A stretch of 64,000 nt of DNA from Comamonadaceae bacterium UBA2334. GTDB lineage: Bacteria > Pseudomonadota > Gammaproteobacteria > Burkholderiales > Burkholderiaceae_C. Where the stretch lies: NCBI GenBank assembly GCA_002344885.1, contig DDUQ01000041.1, positions 30,506-94,505 on the forward strand. The letters run 5' to 3'. The notes under the pieces were generated by a model, which saw only the letters and a program-made list of their open reading frames with translations, had not been told where the DNA came from and made no database searches. Below are positions 17,889-26,364 of the stretch, one piece after another (position 1 is the first letter of the stretch; every line of letters begins with the position of its first letter). Made by a program: the position numbers and the translations under genes.

Positions 17889-19463
17889 ATGTCAAATCTA
17901 CACATCACCGACCCGGGTGCCTGGCAAGGGCAGTATCCTGCCGATCGCCTGTTGGGCATGCGTCGCGGCATCGAAAAAGAAAGCCTGCGCGCCCGTCCGG
18001 ACGGGCAGTTGGCGCTCACGCCTCACCCGACTGCCCTGGGCTCTGCCCTGACGCACCCCCACATCACCACCGATTACAGCGAGAGCCAGCTCGAGCTCAT
18101 CACGGGCGTGCACGCCAGCGTGGAAGCGTGTTTGCAGGAGCTGACGCACATCCATCAGTTCACCCAGCGCGTGCTCAGCAGCCAGGGTGACGAAATGATG
18201 TGGGTGTCCAGCATGCCGTGCGGCCTGCCCACTGACGAAACCATTCCGCTGGGGCGCTACGGCAGTTCCAACGTGGGCCGTGCCAAAAGTGTGTACCGCA
18301 TGGGGCTGGGCCACCGCTACGGGCGGCGCATGCAGACCATCTCGGGCATCCATTACAACTGGTCGCTGCCGGGTGTGACCAGTGCCGAGTACTTTGCGCT
18401 CATCCGCAATTTCCGTCGCCACGCCTTTCTTCTGCTGGTGCTGCTGGGCGCATCGCCGGCTTTGTGCAGCTCGTTTGTGACGGGGCGCGAGCATGCGCTG
18501 CAGCCGCTGACGCCGGGCTCGCTCCACATGCCGCACGGCACCTCGTTGCGCATGGGCAGGCTGGGCTACCAGAGCGATGCGCAGGCCTCGCTGTGCGTGA
18601 GCTACAACAGCCTGGACAGTTACACCGCCAGCCTGCACGACGCGCTGACCCGGCCCTGGCCGGCTTACGAAGCGTTGGGCATCCGCAATCCGGGCGGTGA
18701 CTATCTGCAACTGGCCACGACGCTGCTGCAAATTGAAAACGAGTTCTACGGCACCATCCGCCCCAAGCGCACCATCTTCCAGGGGGAACGGCCTTTGCAT
18801 GCCCTGCGCGAGCGGGGGGTGGAGTATGTCGAAGTGCGGCTGCTCGATCTCGATCCCTTCGAGCCCGTCGGCATCGATGCGCAGACGCTGCGCTTCCTTG
18901 ACACTTTCCTGCTGCACTGCCTGGTGTCAGCCAGCCCACCCGACCACCCGGACGAAGTACGTGAGATGGCGCACAACCAGCACCTGACGGCGTCCCAGGG
19001 GCGGGAGCCCGGTCTGATGCTGATGCGCAGCGGGCAACCGGTCGCACTGGTTGACTGGGGTGCCGAGTTGCTGGCGGCCATGGCCCCGGTCGCTGCATGC
19101 CTGGATGCCGCCCATGGGCAGGCCACCGATGCCGCAGACAGCCACACCCAGGCGCTGGCTGCGATGACCCGCCGCCTGAAACAGCTTGACACCACGCCGT
19201 CAGCCCGTGTGCTGGCAGCTGTTCAGGCGCGGGAAGACCAGGTGTTTGTCGGTTTTGTGCGCGAACGCTCGATGGCCACGCGCCAGTACCTGCTCGACCT
19301 GCCCTGGACGGCTGAACAGCAGGCCGCGTGCGAGGCCGAGGCCCAAGCCTCTTTTGCAGCTCAGACCGCGATCGAACAGGCCGACTCGATGCCGTTCGAG
19401 ATGTACCGGCAGGAATACGTGTCCGAGAAGCGTCTGGGCGAGCATTTGCCTTCACCTCCTTGA
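17889..19463 (+). CDS. gshA: Glutamate-cysteine ligase, type 1
   Basis: A 524-residue enzyme catalysing the first step of glutathione synthesis (Glu + Cys + ATP). Family features include RRGIEKESLRA, ITTDYSESQLELIT (metal and Glu binding), MPCGLPTDETIPLG and the SGIHYNWSLP block. Length matches the gammaproteobacterial-type GshA. gshB is not adjacent. No terminator is evident downstream; an AT-rich spacer with a repeat copy follows. Confidence 0.95.
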   Translation: MSNLHITDPGAWQGQYPADRLLGMRRGIEKESLRARPDGQLALTPHPTALGSALTHPHITTDYSESQLELITGVHASVEACLQELTHIHQFTQRVLSSQGDEMMWVSSMPCGLPTDETIPLGRYGSSNVGRAKSVYRMGLGHRYGRRMQTISGIHYNWSLPGVTSAEYFALIRNFRRHAFLLLVLLGASPALCSSFVTGREHALQPLTPGSLHMPHGTSLRMGRLGYQSDAQASLCVSYNSLDSYTASLHDALTRPWPAYEALGIRNPGGDYLQLATTLLQIENEFYGTIRPKRTIFQGERPLHALRERGVEYVEVRLLDLDPFEPVGIDAQTLRFLDTFLLHCLVSASPPDHPDEVREMAHNQHLTASQGREPGLMLMRSGQPVALVDWGAELLAAMAPVAACLDAAHGQATDAADSHTQALAAMTRRLKQLDTTPSARVLAAVQAREDQVFVGFVRERSMATRQYLLDLPWTAEQQAACEAEAQASFAAQTAIEQADSMPFEMYRQEYVSEKRLGEHLPSPP

Positions 19464-19556
19464 ACGGGGCAGGCAGCGCGCCCGGGGCGTTCACCCACTA
19501 AACTCGGTGTGCTGTGTGGCACCTCTGTCCAGGAATTTTGTCTTGATAGTCTTCTG

Positions 19557-19586
19557 ACGCTTTCCTGATATGGTTTTGGTGCTATT
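19557..19586 (+). repeat. 30-bp AT-rich repeat copy between gshA and rbgA
   Basis: ACGCTTT, 17 bases, GCTATT: 6/7 and 5/6 against GCGCTTT-N17-GCTATG with exact spacing. It ends 21 bp before the rbgA ATG, so it lies in the rbgA leader. The bases after it (GTTTTTTGAA) resemble those after other copies. Confidence 0.6.
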
Positions 19587-19607
19587 GTTTTTTGAAAGAT
19601 CGCATCC

Positions 19608-20615
19608 ATGGCCATCCAGTGGTTCCCCGGCCACATGAACCTCACCCGCAAAGCCATCGAGGCGCGGGTGAAAGACATCGACGTGTTCATCGAACTGCTT
19701 GACGCCCGCCTGCCGGGGTCGAGCGCCAACCCCATGCTGGCCGAGCTGACGGCCGGGCGACCCACCGTCAAAGTGCTGAACAAGCAAGACCTGGCCGACC
19801 CCGAGCGCACCGCCATCTGGCTGGCGCACTACAACGCCCAGCCCGGCACCCAGGCCTTCGCCCTCAGTGCCAACCCCGGCGTGGGCGAAAAAAAGCCCAT
19901 CCAGCGCCTGCGTGACAGTTGCTTCGAACTGGCCCCGCTGCGCGGCGGCATGGTCAAGCCCATGCGCGTGCTGATCGGCGGGGTGCCCAATGTGGGCAAA
20001 TCCACCCTCATCAACAGCCTGGTGGGCCGCAAGACCGCCAAAACCGGCGACGAGGCTGGCGTGACCCGTCACGAGCAGCGTTTTGTGCTGGCCGACGACT
20101 TCTACCTGTACGACACCCCCGGCATGCTGTGGCCGCGCATCAACGTGGTGCAAAGCGGCTTCAACCTGGCGGTCAGCGGCGCAGTGGGCAAGAATGCCTA
20201 CGACGAGCCCGAGGTGGCGTTGGAATTCCTGCACTACGCCGCGCCCCACTATGCCCCGCTGTTGAAAGCACGCTACAAGCTCGCGCAGCCCGTGGAGGAG
20301 GTGGCTGCCCTGAAAGACGAAGACCTGTTGCAGGCCATTGCAGCCAAGGTGCAGGCTGTGGGCAAAGGTGGCCATGTGGACTGGCACAAGGCGGCCGAGC
20401 GGGTCATCACCGACCTGCGCACTGGCGCATTGGGCCGCATCACACTGGAGCTGCCCGATGAGTTTGCAGCCTGGCAGGCCCAGGCACTGGCGGTCGATGC
20501 CGAGCGTGATGCCAAAAAGGCAGCCCGCAAACCACCCAAAAAGCGCACGGGCAAGCGCGACCGACGTGGCAAGCAGGCCGGGGGTGACGACGGCGCTGCT
20601 GCCTCTGCCGAGTGA
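19608..20615 (+). CDS. rbgA: Ribosome biogenesis GTPase YlqF/RbgA
   Basis: A 335-residue circularly permuted GTPase: the G4 motif NKQDLAD comes before G1 GGVPNVGKST and G3 DTPGM. It begins MAIQWFPGHMNLTRKAI, the diagnostic YlqF start. In Bacillus RbgA acts late in 50S assembly; the proteobacterial role is less certain. The C-terminus is a Lys/Arg-rich tail (PPKKRTGKRDRRGK) that probably binds RNA. Confidence 0.92.
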   Translation: MAIQWFPGHMNLTRKAIEARVKDIDVFIELLDARLPGSSANPMLAELTAGRPTVKVLNKQDLADPERTAIWLAHYNAQPGTQAFALSANPGVGEKKPIQRLRDSCFELAPLRGGMVKPMRVLIGGVPNVGKSTLINSLVGRKTAKTGDEAGVTRHEQRFVLADDFYLYDTPGMLWPRINVVQSGFNLAVSGAVGKNAYDEPEVALEFLHYAAPHYAPLLKARYKLAQPVEEVAALKDEDLLQAIAAKVQAVGKGGHVDWHKAAERVITDLRTGALGRITLELPDEFAAWQAQALAVDAERDAKKAARKPPKKRTGKRDRRGKQAGGDDGAAASAE

Positions 20616-20651
20616 GCTGTTGCCTGGCCCGCACAGGTTGCCGCTAACGAT

Positions 20652-20687
20652 TTTGTGCGTACAAATGGCGCACAAATGCGCACAAAT
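20652..20687. promoter_or_regulatory. Operator-like repeats before the toxin-antitoxin pair
   Basis: TTTGTGCG (20652-20659) is inverted as CGCACAAA (20669-20676), and CGCACAAAT recurs directly at 20679-20687. Three half-sites just upstream of a ribbon-helix-helix antitoxin gene suggest cooperative autoregulation by the antitoxin-toxin complex. Confidence 0.6.
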
Positions 20688-20732
20688 TGCACCCTGCGGC
20701 ACAATATGGCCATCTACACAGAGGACGCTGCC

Positions 20733-21008
20733 ATGACCACCCTTGCCAAAGACACCCGCCTGCACATCCGTTGCGACCAAGACATGCGCCGGTTGCTGGA
20801 CAAAGCCGCTGCCTATGCGCACATGAGTGTGTCGGAGTTTGTGCTGCGACATGCGGTGGTGCAGGCTCAGTCGGTGGTGCAGGCGCACGAGGCCATCACC
20901 CTGGCCGAGAACGACTTCGCCGCTTTTCTCGACGCACTCGATACCCCTGCCACGGCCAACCCTGCGTTGCAGCGCGCCATGCAGGCTCACAGCGATCGGG
21001 TGCTTTGA
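20733..21008 (+). CDS. DUF1778 (TacA-type) antitoxin
   Basis: A 91-residue ribbon-helix-helix protein: a beta strand (TRLHIRCDQDMRRLLDKAA), then AAYAHMSVSEFVLRHAV, typical of DUF1778 antitoxins. The acidic/hydrophobic C-terminus (ENDFAAFLDALD) is the segment that wraps the acetyltransferase toxin in this family. The start at 20733 is chosen; an in-frame ATG at 20706 is possible. The stop nearly touches the toxin start, so the two are coupled. Confidence 0.9.
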   Translation: MTTLAKDTRLHIRCDQDMRRLLDKAAAYAHMSVSEFVLRHAVVQAQSVVQAHEAITLAENDFAAFLDALDTPATANPALQRAMQAHSDRVL

Positions 21009-21010
21009 CG

Positions 21011-21499
21011 GTGTATTGCATTCATGCGTTGGCACCCGAATGGTCAACATCGGGTTTCGATTGCGGCGAGCCTACTTTGAACGACTATTTGCAGCGCTAC
21101 GCCACGCAGGACATCCGGCGCGGCGTGTCCCGTGTGTTTGTGGCGGGGCCCGTGGATGAACCCAAGCGGGTGCAAGGCTTTTATACCCTGAGTGCAGCCA
21201 GCGTGGCCGCGCAAACCTTGCCTGACGCATGGCGCAAAAAAATGCCCCGTTACCCTGTACCTGTTGCTTTGTTGGGTCGCCTGGCAGTGAGCTTGCAAGC
21301 GCAAGGCACCGGCTTGGGGGGCATTTTGTTGGCCGACGCCTGCAAACGCGTGGTGGCAGCCAGCCAGACACTGGCCGTGGCCGCCATCGTGGTCGATGCC
21401 AAAACCGAGGTGGCCGCTTCGTTTTACTGGCACTATGGCTTCATCGAGCTGCCTGGCCAACCGGGACGGTGGATGCTGCCCAAATCGAGGTTCGCGTGA
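21011..21499 (+). CDS. GNAT family acetyltransferase toxin (TacT-type)
   Basis: A 162-residue GNAT-fold protein. FDCGEPTLNDYL near the start and the acetyl-CoA loop LQAQGTGLGGILL are hallmarks of TacT-like toxins, which acetylate the amino acid on charged tRNAs and stop translation. YWHYGFIELPG closes the fold with the catalytic-region Tyr. The start is taken as GTG at 21011; a TTG at 21005 overlapping the antitoxin stop is an alternative. The pair forms a type II toxin-antitoxin system. Confidence 0.88.
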   Translation: MYCIHALAPEWSTSGFDCGEPTLNDYLQRYATQDIRRGVSRVFVAGPVDEPKRVQGFYTLSAASVAAQTLPDAWRKKMPRYPVPVALLGRLAVSLQAQGTGLGGILLADACKRVVAASQTLAVAAIVVDAKTEVAASFYWHYGFIELPGQPGRWMLPKSRFA

Positions 21500-21576
21500 T
21501 CGGGAATTTCGCAAACGCCTTGAATTGGGTTGGCAGCTTATATCGATGACCGGCTGCGGTATCGCCACCCACTGAC

Positions 21577-22869
21577 ATGACCACCATGCAACTGTTGCTC
21601 GCGCCCATGGAGGGCCTGCTGGACTATGCGCTGCGCGACACCCTGACGCGCGTCGGGCAGGCCTCATGGCCGTCAGTCCCTGTCGTTCAACCTGATTTGT
21701 CTGTGCCGGGCGATGAGGTTGGCAGCGGGGCCGAGCCGCCCGGAGCTTTGGATGAGTCGGATGGGGCTGATGCGGTTCGTGCTGCGCCGCATCCCAGCGG
21801 CATCGACCGCTGTGTGAGCGAGTTCATCCGCATCACCGACACGCTGTTGCCTGCCCGTGCCTTCATCCGTACGATGCCTGAGCTGCGGACGGGCGGGCGC
21901 ACGCTGACGGGCGTGCCGGTGCGGGGTCAGTTGTTGGGCTCCGACCCCACGCTGCTGGCCGAAAACGCTGCGCGATTGGCCGAATTGGGCTCGCACGGCG
22001 TAGACCTGAACTTCGGCTGCCCGGCCAAGGTGGTCAACCGCCACGGCGGCGGCTCGGCGTTGCTCGATGACCCTGAGCTGGTGCACCGCATCGTGGCGGC
22101 TGTGCGTCGCGCTGTGCCTGCGCAGGTGCCGGTGTCGGCCAAGATGCGTCTGGGTTTCAACGATGACCACCGTGCGGAGGACAACGCCCTGGCCATCGAG
22201 GCGGCGGGTGCCACTGAAATCGTGGTGCATGCCCGTACCAAGGCACACGGCTATCGCCCACCGGCGTACTGGGAGCGCATTGCCGACTTGAAGCGCGAGG
22301 TGAAGCTGCCCATGGTGGCCAATGGCGAAATCTGGACGGTGGAAGACGCCCTGCGTGCGCAGGCGGCCAGTGGCTGCACCAGCCTGATGCTGGGGCGCGG
22401 CATGGTGGCCGACCCTGGCCTGGCAAGCGCCATCCGCCTGGCCGTGGCGCGTGGCGGTGCTGTGGGCCCAGGGCTGTATCGCGGCACAACTGCTGGCGCC
22501 GAAATTTTTGATCAAAATTTGCCTGCAGCGCTTTCAAATAATGAGTTTGCAGCTATGGTTAATGAATCAAGGCCTGAAGCTGCCTGCGGGTTCAATGGTC
22601 CGGTGGTGACGGGCATGCCGGTGCAGGTGTCCTGGGCGGAGCTGCTGGGGCTGATGTGGGCGTTCTGGCAACGCGTCGAGCAGAGGGTGGAGCGTCGTCA
22701 CCGAGCGGGTCGGCTCAAGCAATGGCTCAACCTGTTGCGCCGGCGCTACCCGCAGGCCCAGGCTGCGTTTGACGCGCTGCGCACCACCCAAGACCCCGAT
22801 GTGTTGCGGGCCTGGCTCCAGACCGGTGTACGGGCCGGCAATGCGCAGGCCGACGGCTCACCGGTTTGA
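21577..22869 (+). CDS. dusC: tRNA-dihydrouridine synthase (DusC-like)
   Basis: A 430-residue flavoenzyme reducing uridine in tRNA. LLLAPMEGLLDYALRD at the start is the DusC form, and the catalytic Cys is in DLNFGCPAKVVNRHGGGS. About 110 residues longer than E. coli DusC: extra sequence lies at residues ~28-75 and ~305-345. The second extra segment contains a copy of the 30-bp AT-rich repeat read in frame. An in-frame ATG at 21586 is an alternative start. Position 16 specificity is inferred from the DusC-like start only. Confidence 0.88.
   Translation: MTTMQLLLAPMEGLLDYALRDTLTRVGQASWPSVPVVQPDLSVPGDEVGSGAEPPGALDESDGADAVRAAPHPSGIDRCVSEFIRITDTLLPARAFIRTMPELRTGGRTLTGVPVRGQLLGSDPTLLAENAARLAELGSHGVDLNFGCPAKVVNRHGGGSALLDDPELVHRIVAAVRRAVPAQVPVSAKMRLGFNDDHRAEDNALAIEAAGATEIVVHARTKAHGYRPPAYWERIADLKREVKLPMVANGEIWTVEDALRAQAASGCTSLMLGRGMVADPGLASAIRLAVARGGAVGPGLYRGTTAGAEIFDQNLPAALSNNEFAAMVNESRPEAACGFNGPVVTGMPVQVSWAELLGLMWAFWQRVEQRVERRHRAGRLKQWLNLLRRRYPQAQAAFDALRTTQDPDVLRAWLQTGVRAGNAQADGSPV
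22528..22557 (+). repeat. 30-bp AT-rich repeat copy inside dusC
   Basis: GCGCTTT, 17 bases, GCTATG: a perfect match to both ends. It is read in the same codon phase as the rarA copy and encodes ALS...FAAM. The surrounding ~70 bases (22503-22575) are much more AT-rich than the rest of dusC and fall in a segment absent from shorter homologues. Confidence 0.75.
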
Positions 22870-22919
22870 TCTGTTGTGGTTTCTGGCAGGGATTTGACAA
22901 AAGGCAACACAACTGGCCA

Positions 22920-25280
22920 ATGCCGGTCTACCATCCTAGTGTTGATAACACCACAAGTTCAGCGGGGACGGGATTGAGCCAGCCAACCATCAGGCCAGTT
23001 CAAGAGGACTGGATCACATCGCCCGAGTTCATGCGCGGCGCATTGGTCACTCTTTTTGTCGCCTGCCTGGTTTTCCTGGGTGTGCTGGTCTGGAAGGTGC
23101 CCGAGCAAACCTTCCGGCTCATCGGCCCGGTCAGTGGCATGGTGCTGACGGTGGTGTCGTGGTGGGTCATGGCCCGCCGTGGTGTGGTCGCCGCCAAGCA
23201 AGTGCTGGCTGTGGGTGGCTTTGTGGTCACCCTTGCCTTGGGTTTCATGGTGGCTGGGGTGATGACCCCGGTGCTCTTTGCCCTGCCCATGTTGGTCATG
23301 TTGCTCGGGTTTTTGTTCAGCCCTCGGCTGGGGCGTTGGGCAACGGGCATCAGTGTGGTGGCGCTGTGGTGCATGGTGCTGGGTGCCGAATGGGGGTGGA
23401 TACCCGACCTGCCCCAAACCACACCAGCCATGTTTGCATTGATACAAACCCTGATGCTGGTATTGACGGCTTACACGGCGCAGTTTGTGTCAGACCGCTA
23501 CCGTGACAGGGTGAAACAGGCCACGGGCATGGCGGATGAACTTACCCGGCGCACGCTGGAGCTGGAAACGAGCCAGGCGCGCCTGCAACTGGCCATCGAT
23601 GCGTCTGAAACGGTGTTCTGGGAATACGACATCCAGGCAGATGTGCTCAGCTACGAGGAAAAAAGCCTTTCTGTTCTCAGTATGGCTGTTGGCTATGCGC
23701 CGACCCAGGTACGGGACTGGGTAGCCTTGGTGCATCCCGACGACAAGGACCTGTTTGTACAGCAGTTCCGAGACACCATCCGGGACACTGTCGCCAAGTT
23801 TGGTTTCGACTACCGTATGCAGGGACATGACAAAACATGGGTCTGGATCACCGTGCGCGGGGCGGTGGTGCGCCGGGATGCGGAGGGCAAGCCCACGGTT
23901 TTGGGTGGTGCGGCACGCAGCATCCAGGATCGAAAAGCCGCAGAAGCCGCCTTGCAGGCCAGCGAAGCGCAGGCGCGCCACGCCGCTGCCATGCTGCGCT
24001 CGCTGTGCGACAACGTGCCCGACATGATTTGGGCCAAAGACCTGAACAAGCGCTACCTGTTTGCCAACCGCGCCATTTGCGACCAGCTTCTCATGGCCAT
24101 CAGCACCGAGGAGCCGGTTGGCAAGGACGACATGTATTTCGCGCTGCGCGAGCGCAACAGCCGCCCTTACATCCGGGACTGGCACACCTTCGGCGAGTTG
24201 TGTCAGGACTCCGATGCCATCACCCTCGAGAACGGACAGCCCAGTCAGTTCGAGGAGTTTGGCCATGTGCGGGGACGCATGCTGGTGCTCGATGTCAACA
24301 AGGCACCTTTCCGCAACGAAAAAGGGGAGGTCATTGGTGTGGTCGGTACCGGTCGCAACATCACCGACCAGAAAATCGTCCAGGACCGGTTGCGCCTGGC
24401 CGCCCTCGTCTTGGAGCACAGCAGCGAAGCGCTGATGATCACCGACGCGGCCAACACCATTCTGGAGGTCAACCCCGCATTCACCCGTCAGACCGGTTAC
24501 AGCCGCGACGATGTGGTGGGCAAAAAGCCCTCAGTGCTGCAATCGGGCATGCACGATGCCGATTTTTACCGCCTGATGTGGGAAGCCTTGCAGGCCGAGG
24601 GCAGTTGGCAGGGCGAAATCACCAACCGACGCAAGAACGGCGAACTGTTCGTCGAGTGGCTGACCATCAACACGCTGTACAGCGACGACGGCTCGCCCCT
24701 TCGGCGCGTGGCCCTGTTCTCGGACGTGACCGAAAACAAGAAGAAAGAAGAGCGCCTGTGGCAGCAGGCCAACTTTGACCTCTTGACGTTGCTGCCCAAC
24801 CGCCGCATGTTCCAGGACCGGCTCGATGTCGAGCTGAAAAAGGTCAAGCGCTCGGGTGGCAAACTGGCGGTGTTCTTCCTGGATCTGGATCGGTTCAAGG
24901 AAGTGAACGACACCCTGGGGCACCACATGGGTGACCAGTTGCTGCGCGAGGCTGCACGCCGCATCCTGGCGTGTGTACGGGCTTCCGACACCGTGGCGCG
25001 GTTGGGGGGTGACGAGTTCACGGTCATCCTCACCGAACTTGACGGGCCGTCCAATGCCGAGCGGGTGGCGCAAGCCATCGTGGCCAGCTTGGGTCAGCCG
25101 TTCGACCTCGATGGTCAGCTGGCGACCGTGTCAGCCAGCATCGGCATTGCCATCGGTCCGGACGATGCCAGCGAACCCGCTGTGCTGGTGCAACAGGCTG
25201 ACCAGGCCATGTACGCGGCCAAGCAGGCGGGGCGCAACGGCTACCGGTTTGTCGACGCGGCGGTGGTTGCCGGGCGTTGA
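22920..25280 (+). CDS. Membrane diguanylate cyclase with PAS domains
   Basis: A 786-residue protein. Residues ~30-190 hold about five or six membrane helices. Then come three PAS/PAC segments (about 210-350, 360-480, 490-610) and a GGDEF domain. GGDEF is intact at 696-700, and the inhibitory site RASD (RxxD) stands five residues before it, so c-di-GMP synthesis with product feedback is expected. No EAL domain. The ATG at 22920 is chosen; a TTG at 22974 behind a purine-rich stretch is possible. Signal sensed unknown. Confidence 0.88.
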   Translation: MPVYHPSVDNTTSSAGTGLSQPTIRPVQEDWITSPEFMRGALVTLFVACLVFLGVLVWKVPEQTFRLIGPVSGMVLTVVSWWVMARRGVVAAKQVLAVGGFVVTLALGFMVAGVMTPVLFALPMLVMLLGFLFSPRLGRWATGISVVALWCMVLGAEWGWIPDLPQTTPAMFALIQTLMLVLTAYTAQFVSDRYRDRVKQATGMADELTRRTLELETSQARLQLAIDASETVFWEYDIQADVLSYEEKSLSVLSMAVGYAPTQVRDWVALVHPDDKDLFVQQFRDTIRDTVAKFGFDYRMQGHDKTWVWITVRGAVVRRDAEGKPTVLGGAARSIQDRKAAEAALQASEAQARHAAAMLRSLCDNVPDMIWAKDLNKRYLFANRAICDQLLMAISTEEPVGKDDMYFALRERNSRPYIRDWHTFGELCQDSDAITLENGQPSQFEEFGHVRGRMLVLDVNKAPFRNEKGEVIGVVGTGRNITDQKIVQDRLRLAALVLEHSSEALMITDAANTILEVNPAFTRQTGYSRDDVVGKKPSVLQSGMHDADFYRLMWEALQAEGSWQGEITNRRKNGELFVEWLTINTLYSDDGSPLRRVALFSDVTENKKKEERLWQQANFDLLTLLPNRRMFQDRLDVELKKVKRSGGKLAVFFLDLDRFKEVNDTLGHHMGDQLLREAARRILACVRASDTVARLGGDEFTVILTELDGPSNAERVAQAIVASLGQPFDLDGQLATVSASIGIAIGPDDASEPAVLVQQADQAMYAAKQAGRNGYRFVDAAVVAGR

Positions 25281-25311
25281 GCGGGACGGCCCGACAGTCT
25301 GCAACGGCCGG

Positions 25312-26274
25312 TCAACCCCACAGGACCGAGCGCATGCCGATGGAGGCAAGTTGGAATCCTTCGTTGAAGTACGTCGGTGCCTCGCCCTCGTGCGCTGCAC
25401 CCGCCGTGTGCAGCAGGGGCAGAAAATGGTCGTGCGTGGGGTGGGCCATTTTGGCCAGGTTGCCCAGTGTCAGAAAGTTGGCCAGCTCGGCGTGGTTGCC
25501 ACTGCTGATGTGGCGTGCGGCAAAGTCGTCGAATTCAACGGCCCAGCTGTGAGCCTGGTTGTCAGGCACCTGGCGGGCCACCGCACGCAGGTTGTGAACG
25601 GTGTTGCCACTGCCCACGATCAGCACGCCCTGTTCACGCAGTGCGCGTAGTTGCCTGCCCAGCGCCAGGTGTTCGTGCGGGGGGCGGCTGTAGTCCAGGC
25701 TGAGTTGAATCACTGGGATGTCGGCTGCCGGGAACATGGGCTGCAGCACGCTCCAGGTGCCATGGTCCAGACCCCATTCGAAATCTTCTACGGCCACGGG
25801 CGGGTTGCGCATGGCAGCACCGATGCCTTCGGCCACCTGGGGCCAGCCGGGTGCCGGGTAGCGCATGTCGAACAGCGCCTGCGGGAACCCGCCAAAGTCA
25901 TGGATGGTGGCCGGTTGGGCCATGCCCGTGACCGCCCAGCCCCGAGTGAGCCAGTGGGCGGAAATGGCGAGGATCAGCTGAGGTTTGGGGTATTGGGCAT
26001 CCGCATGGTTGCCAAATTGTCTGCCCATGGCTTGCCAGCCCCTGCGCCAGCGGGTGTCTTCGATCACGTTCATGGGGCTGCCATGTCCGACGAACAGCAC
26101 CGGCATGCGCGGGCTCGGTCGCAGGCCGGGAAGTTGGCCCAGATCGGTCAAAGGGCGGGCCGATGACGGCGTGCCCGCTGCCTGGCCGTTGTCGGCCACG
26201 GACGATTGGATGGGGGACATGGCAAGGGTGGTGCCGATGGCGGCAGCGAGTTGCAGGGTTTGGCGACGTTGCAT
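25312..26274 (-). CDS. DODA-type extradiol dioxygenase with Tat-like signal
   Basis: A 320-residue class III (LigB-fold) dioxygenase related to E. coli YgiD and plant 4,5-DOPA dioxygenase. Metal-binding His positions are visible in FVGHGSPMN, ISAHWL, GLDHGTW and HPTHDHFLPLLH. The N-terminus MQRRQTLQLAAAIGTTLA carries a twin-arginine-like motif and a weak hydrophobic core, implying export folded; YgiD homologues are usually cytosolic. The start at 26274 is chosen because it places the RR at residues 3-4. Confidence 0.85.
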   Translation of the reverse strand: MQRRQTLQLAAAIGTTLAMSPIQSSVADNGQAAGTPSSARPLTDLGQLPGLRPSPRMPVLFVGHGSPMNVIEDTRWRRGWQAMGRQFGNHADAQYPKPQLILAISAHWLTRGWAVTGMAQPATIHDFGGFPQALFDMRYPAPGWPQVAEGIGAAMRNPPVAVEDFEWGLDHGTWSVLQPMFPAADIPVIQLSLDYSRPPHEHLALGRQLRALREQGVLIVGSGNTVHNLRAVARQVPDNQAHSWAVEFDDFAARHISSGNHAELANFLTLGNLAKMAHPTHDHFLPLLHTAGAAHEGEAPTYFNEGFQLASIGMRSVLWG

Positions 26275-26364
26275 GACAGGCAGAGGGTGAATGCTGCGTA
26301 TCTTGCACCCACGCATGCGGCCAAAGTGGGCGTGCGTTTGACCGCACCGTTCAAAACGCTTGAA

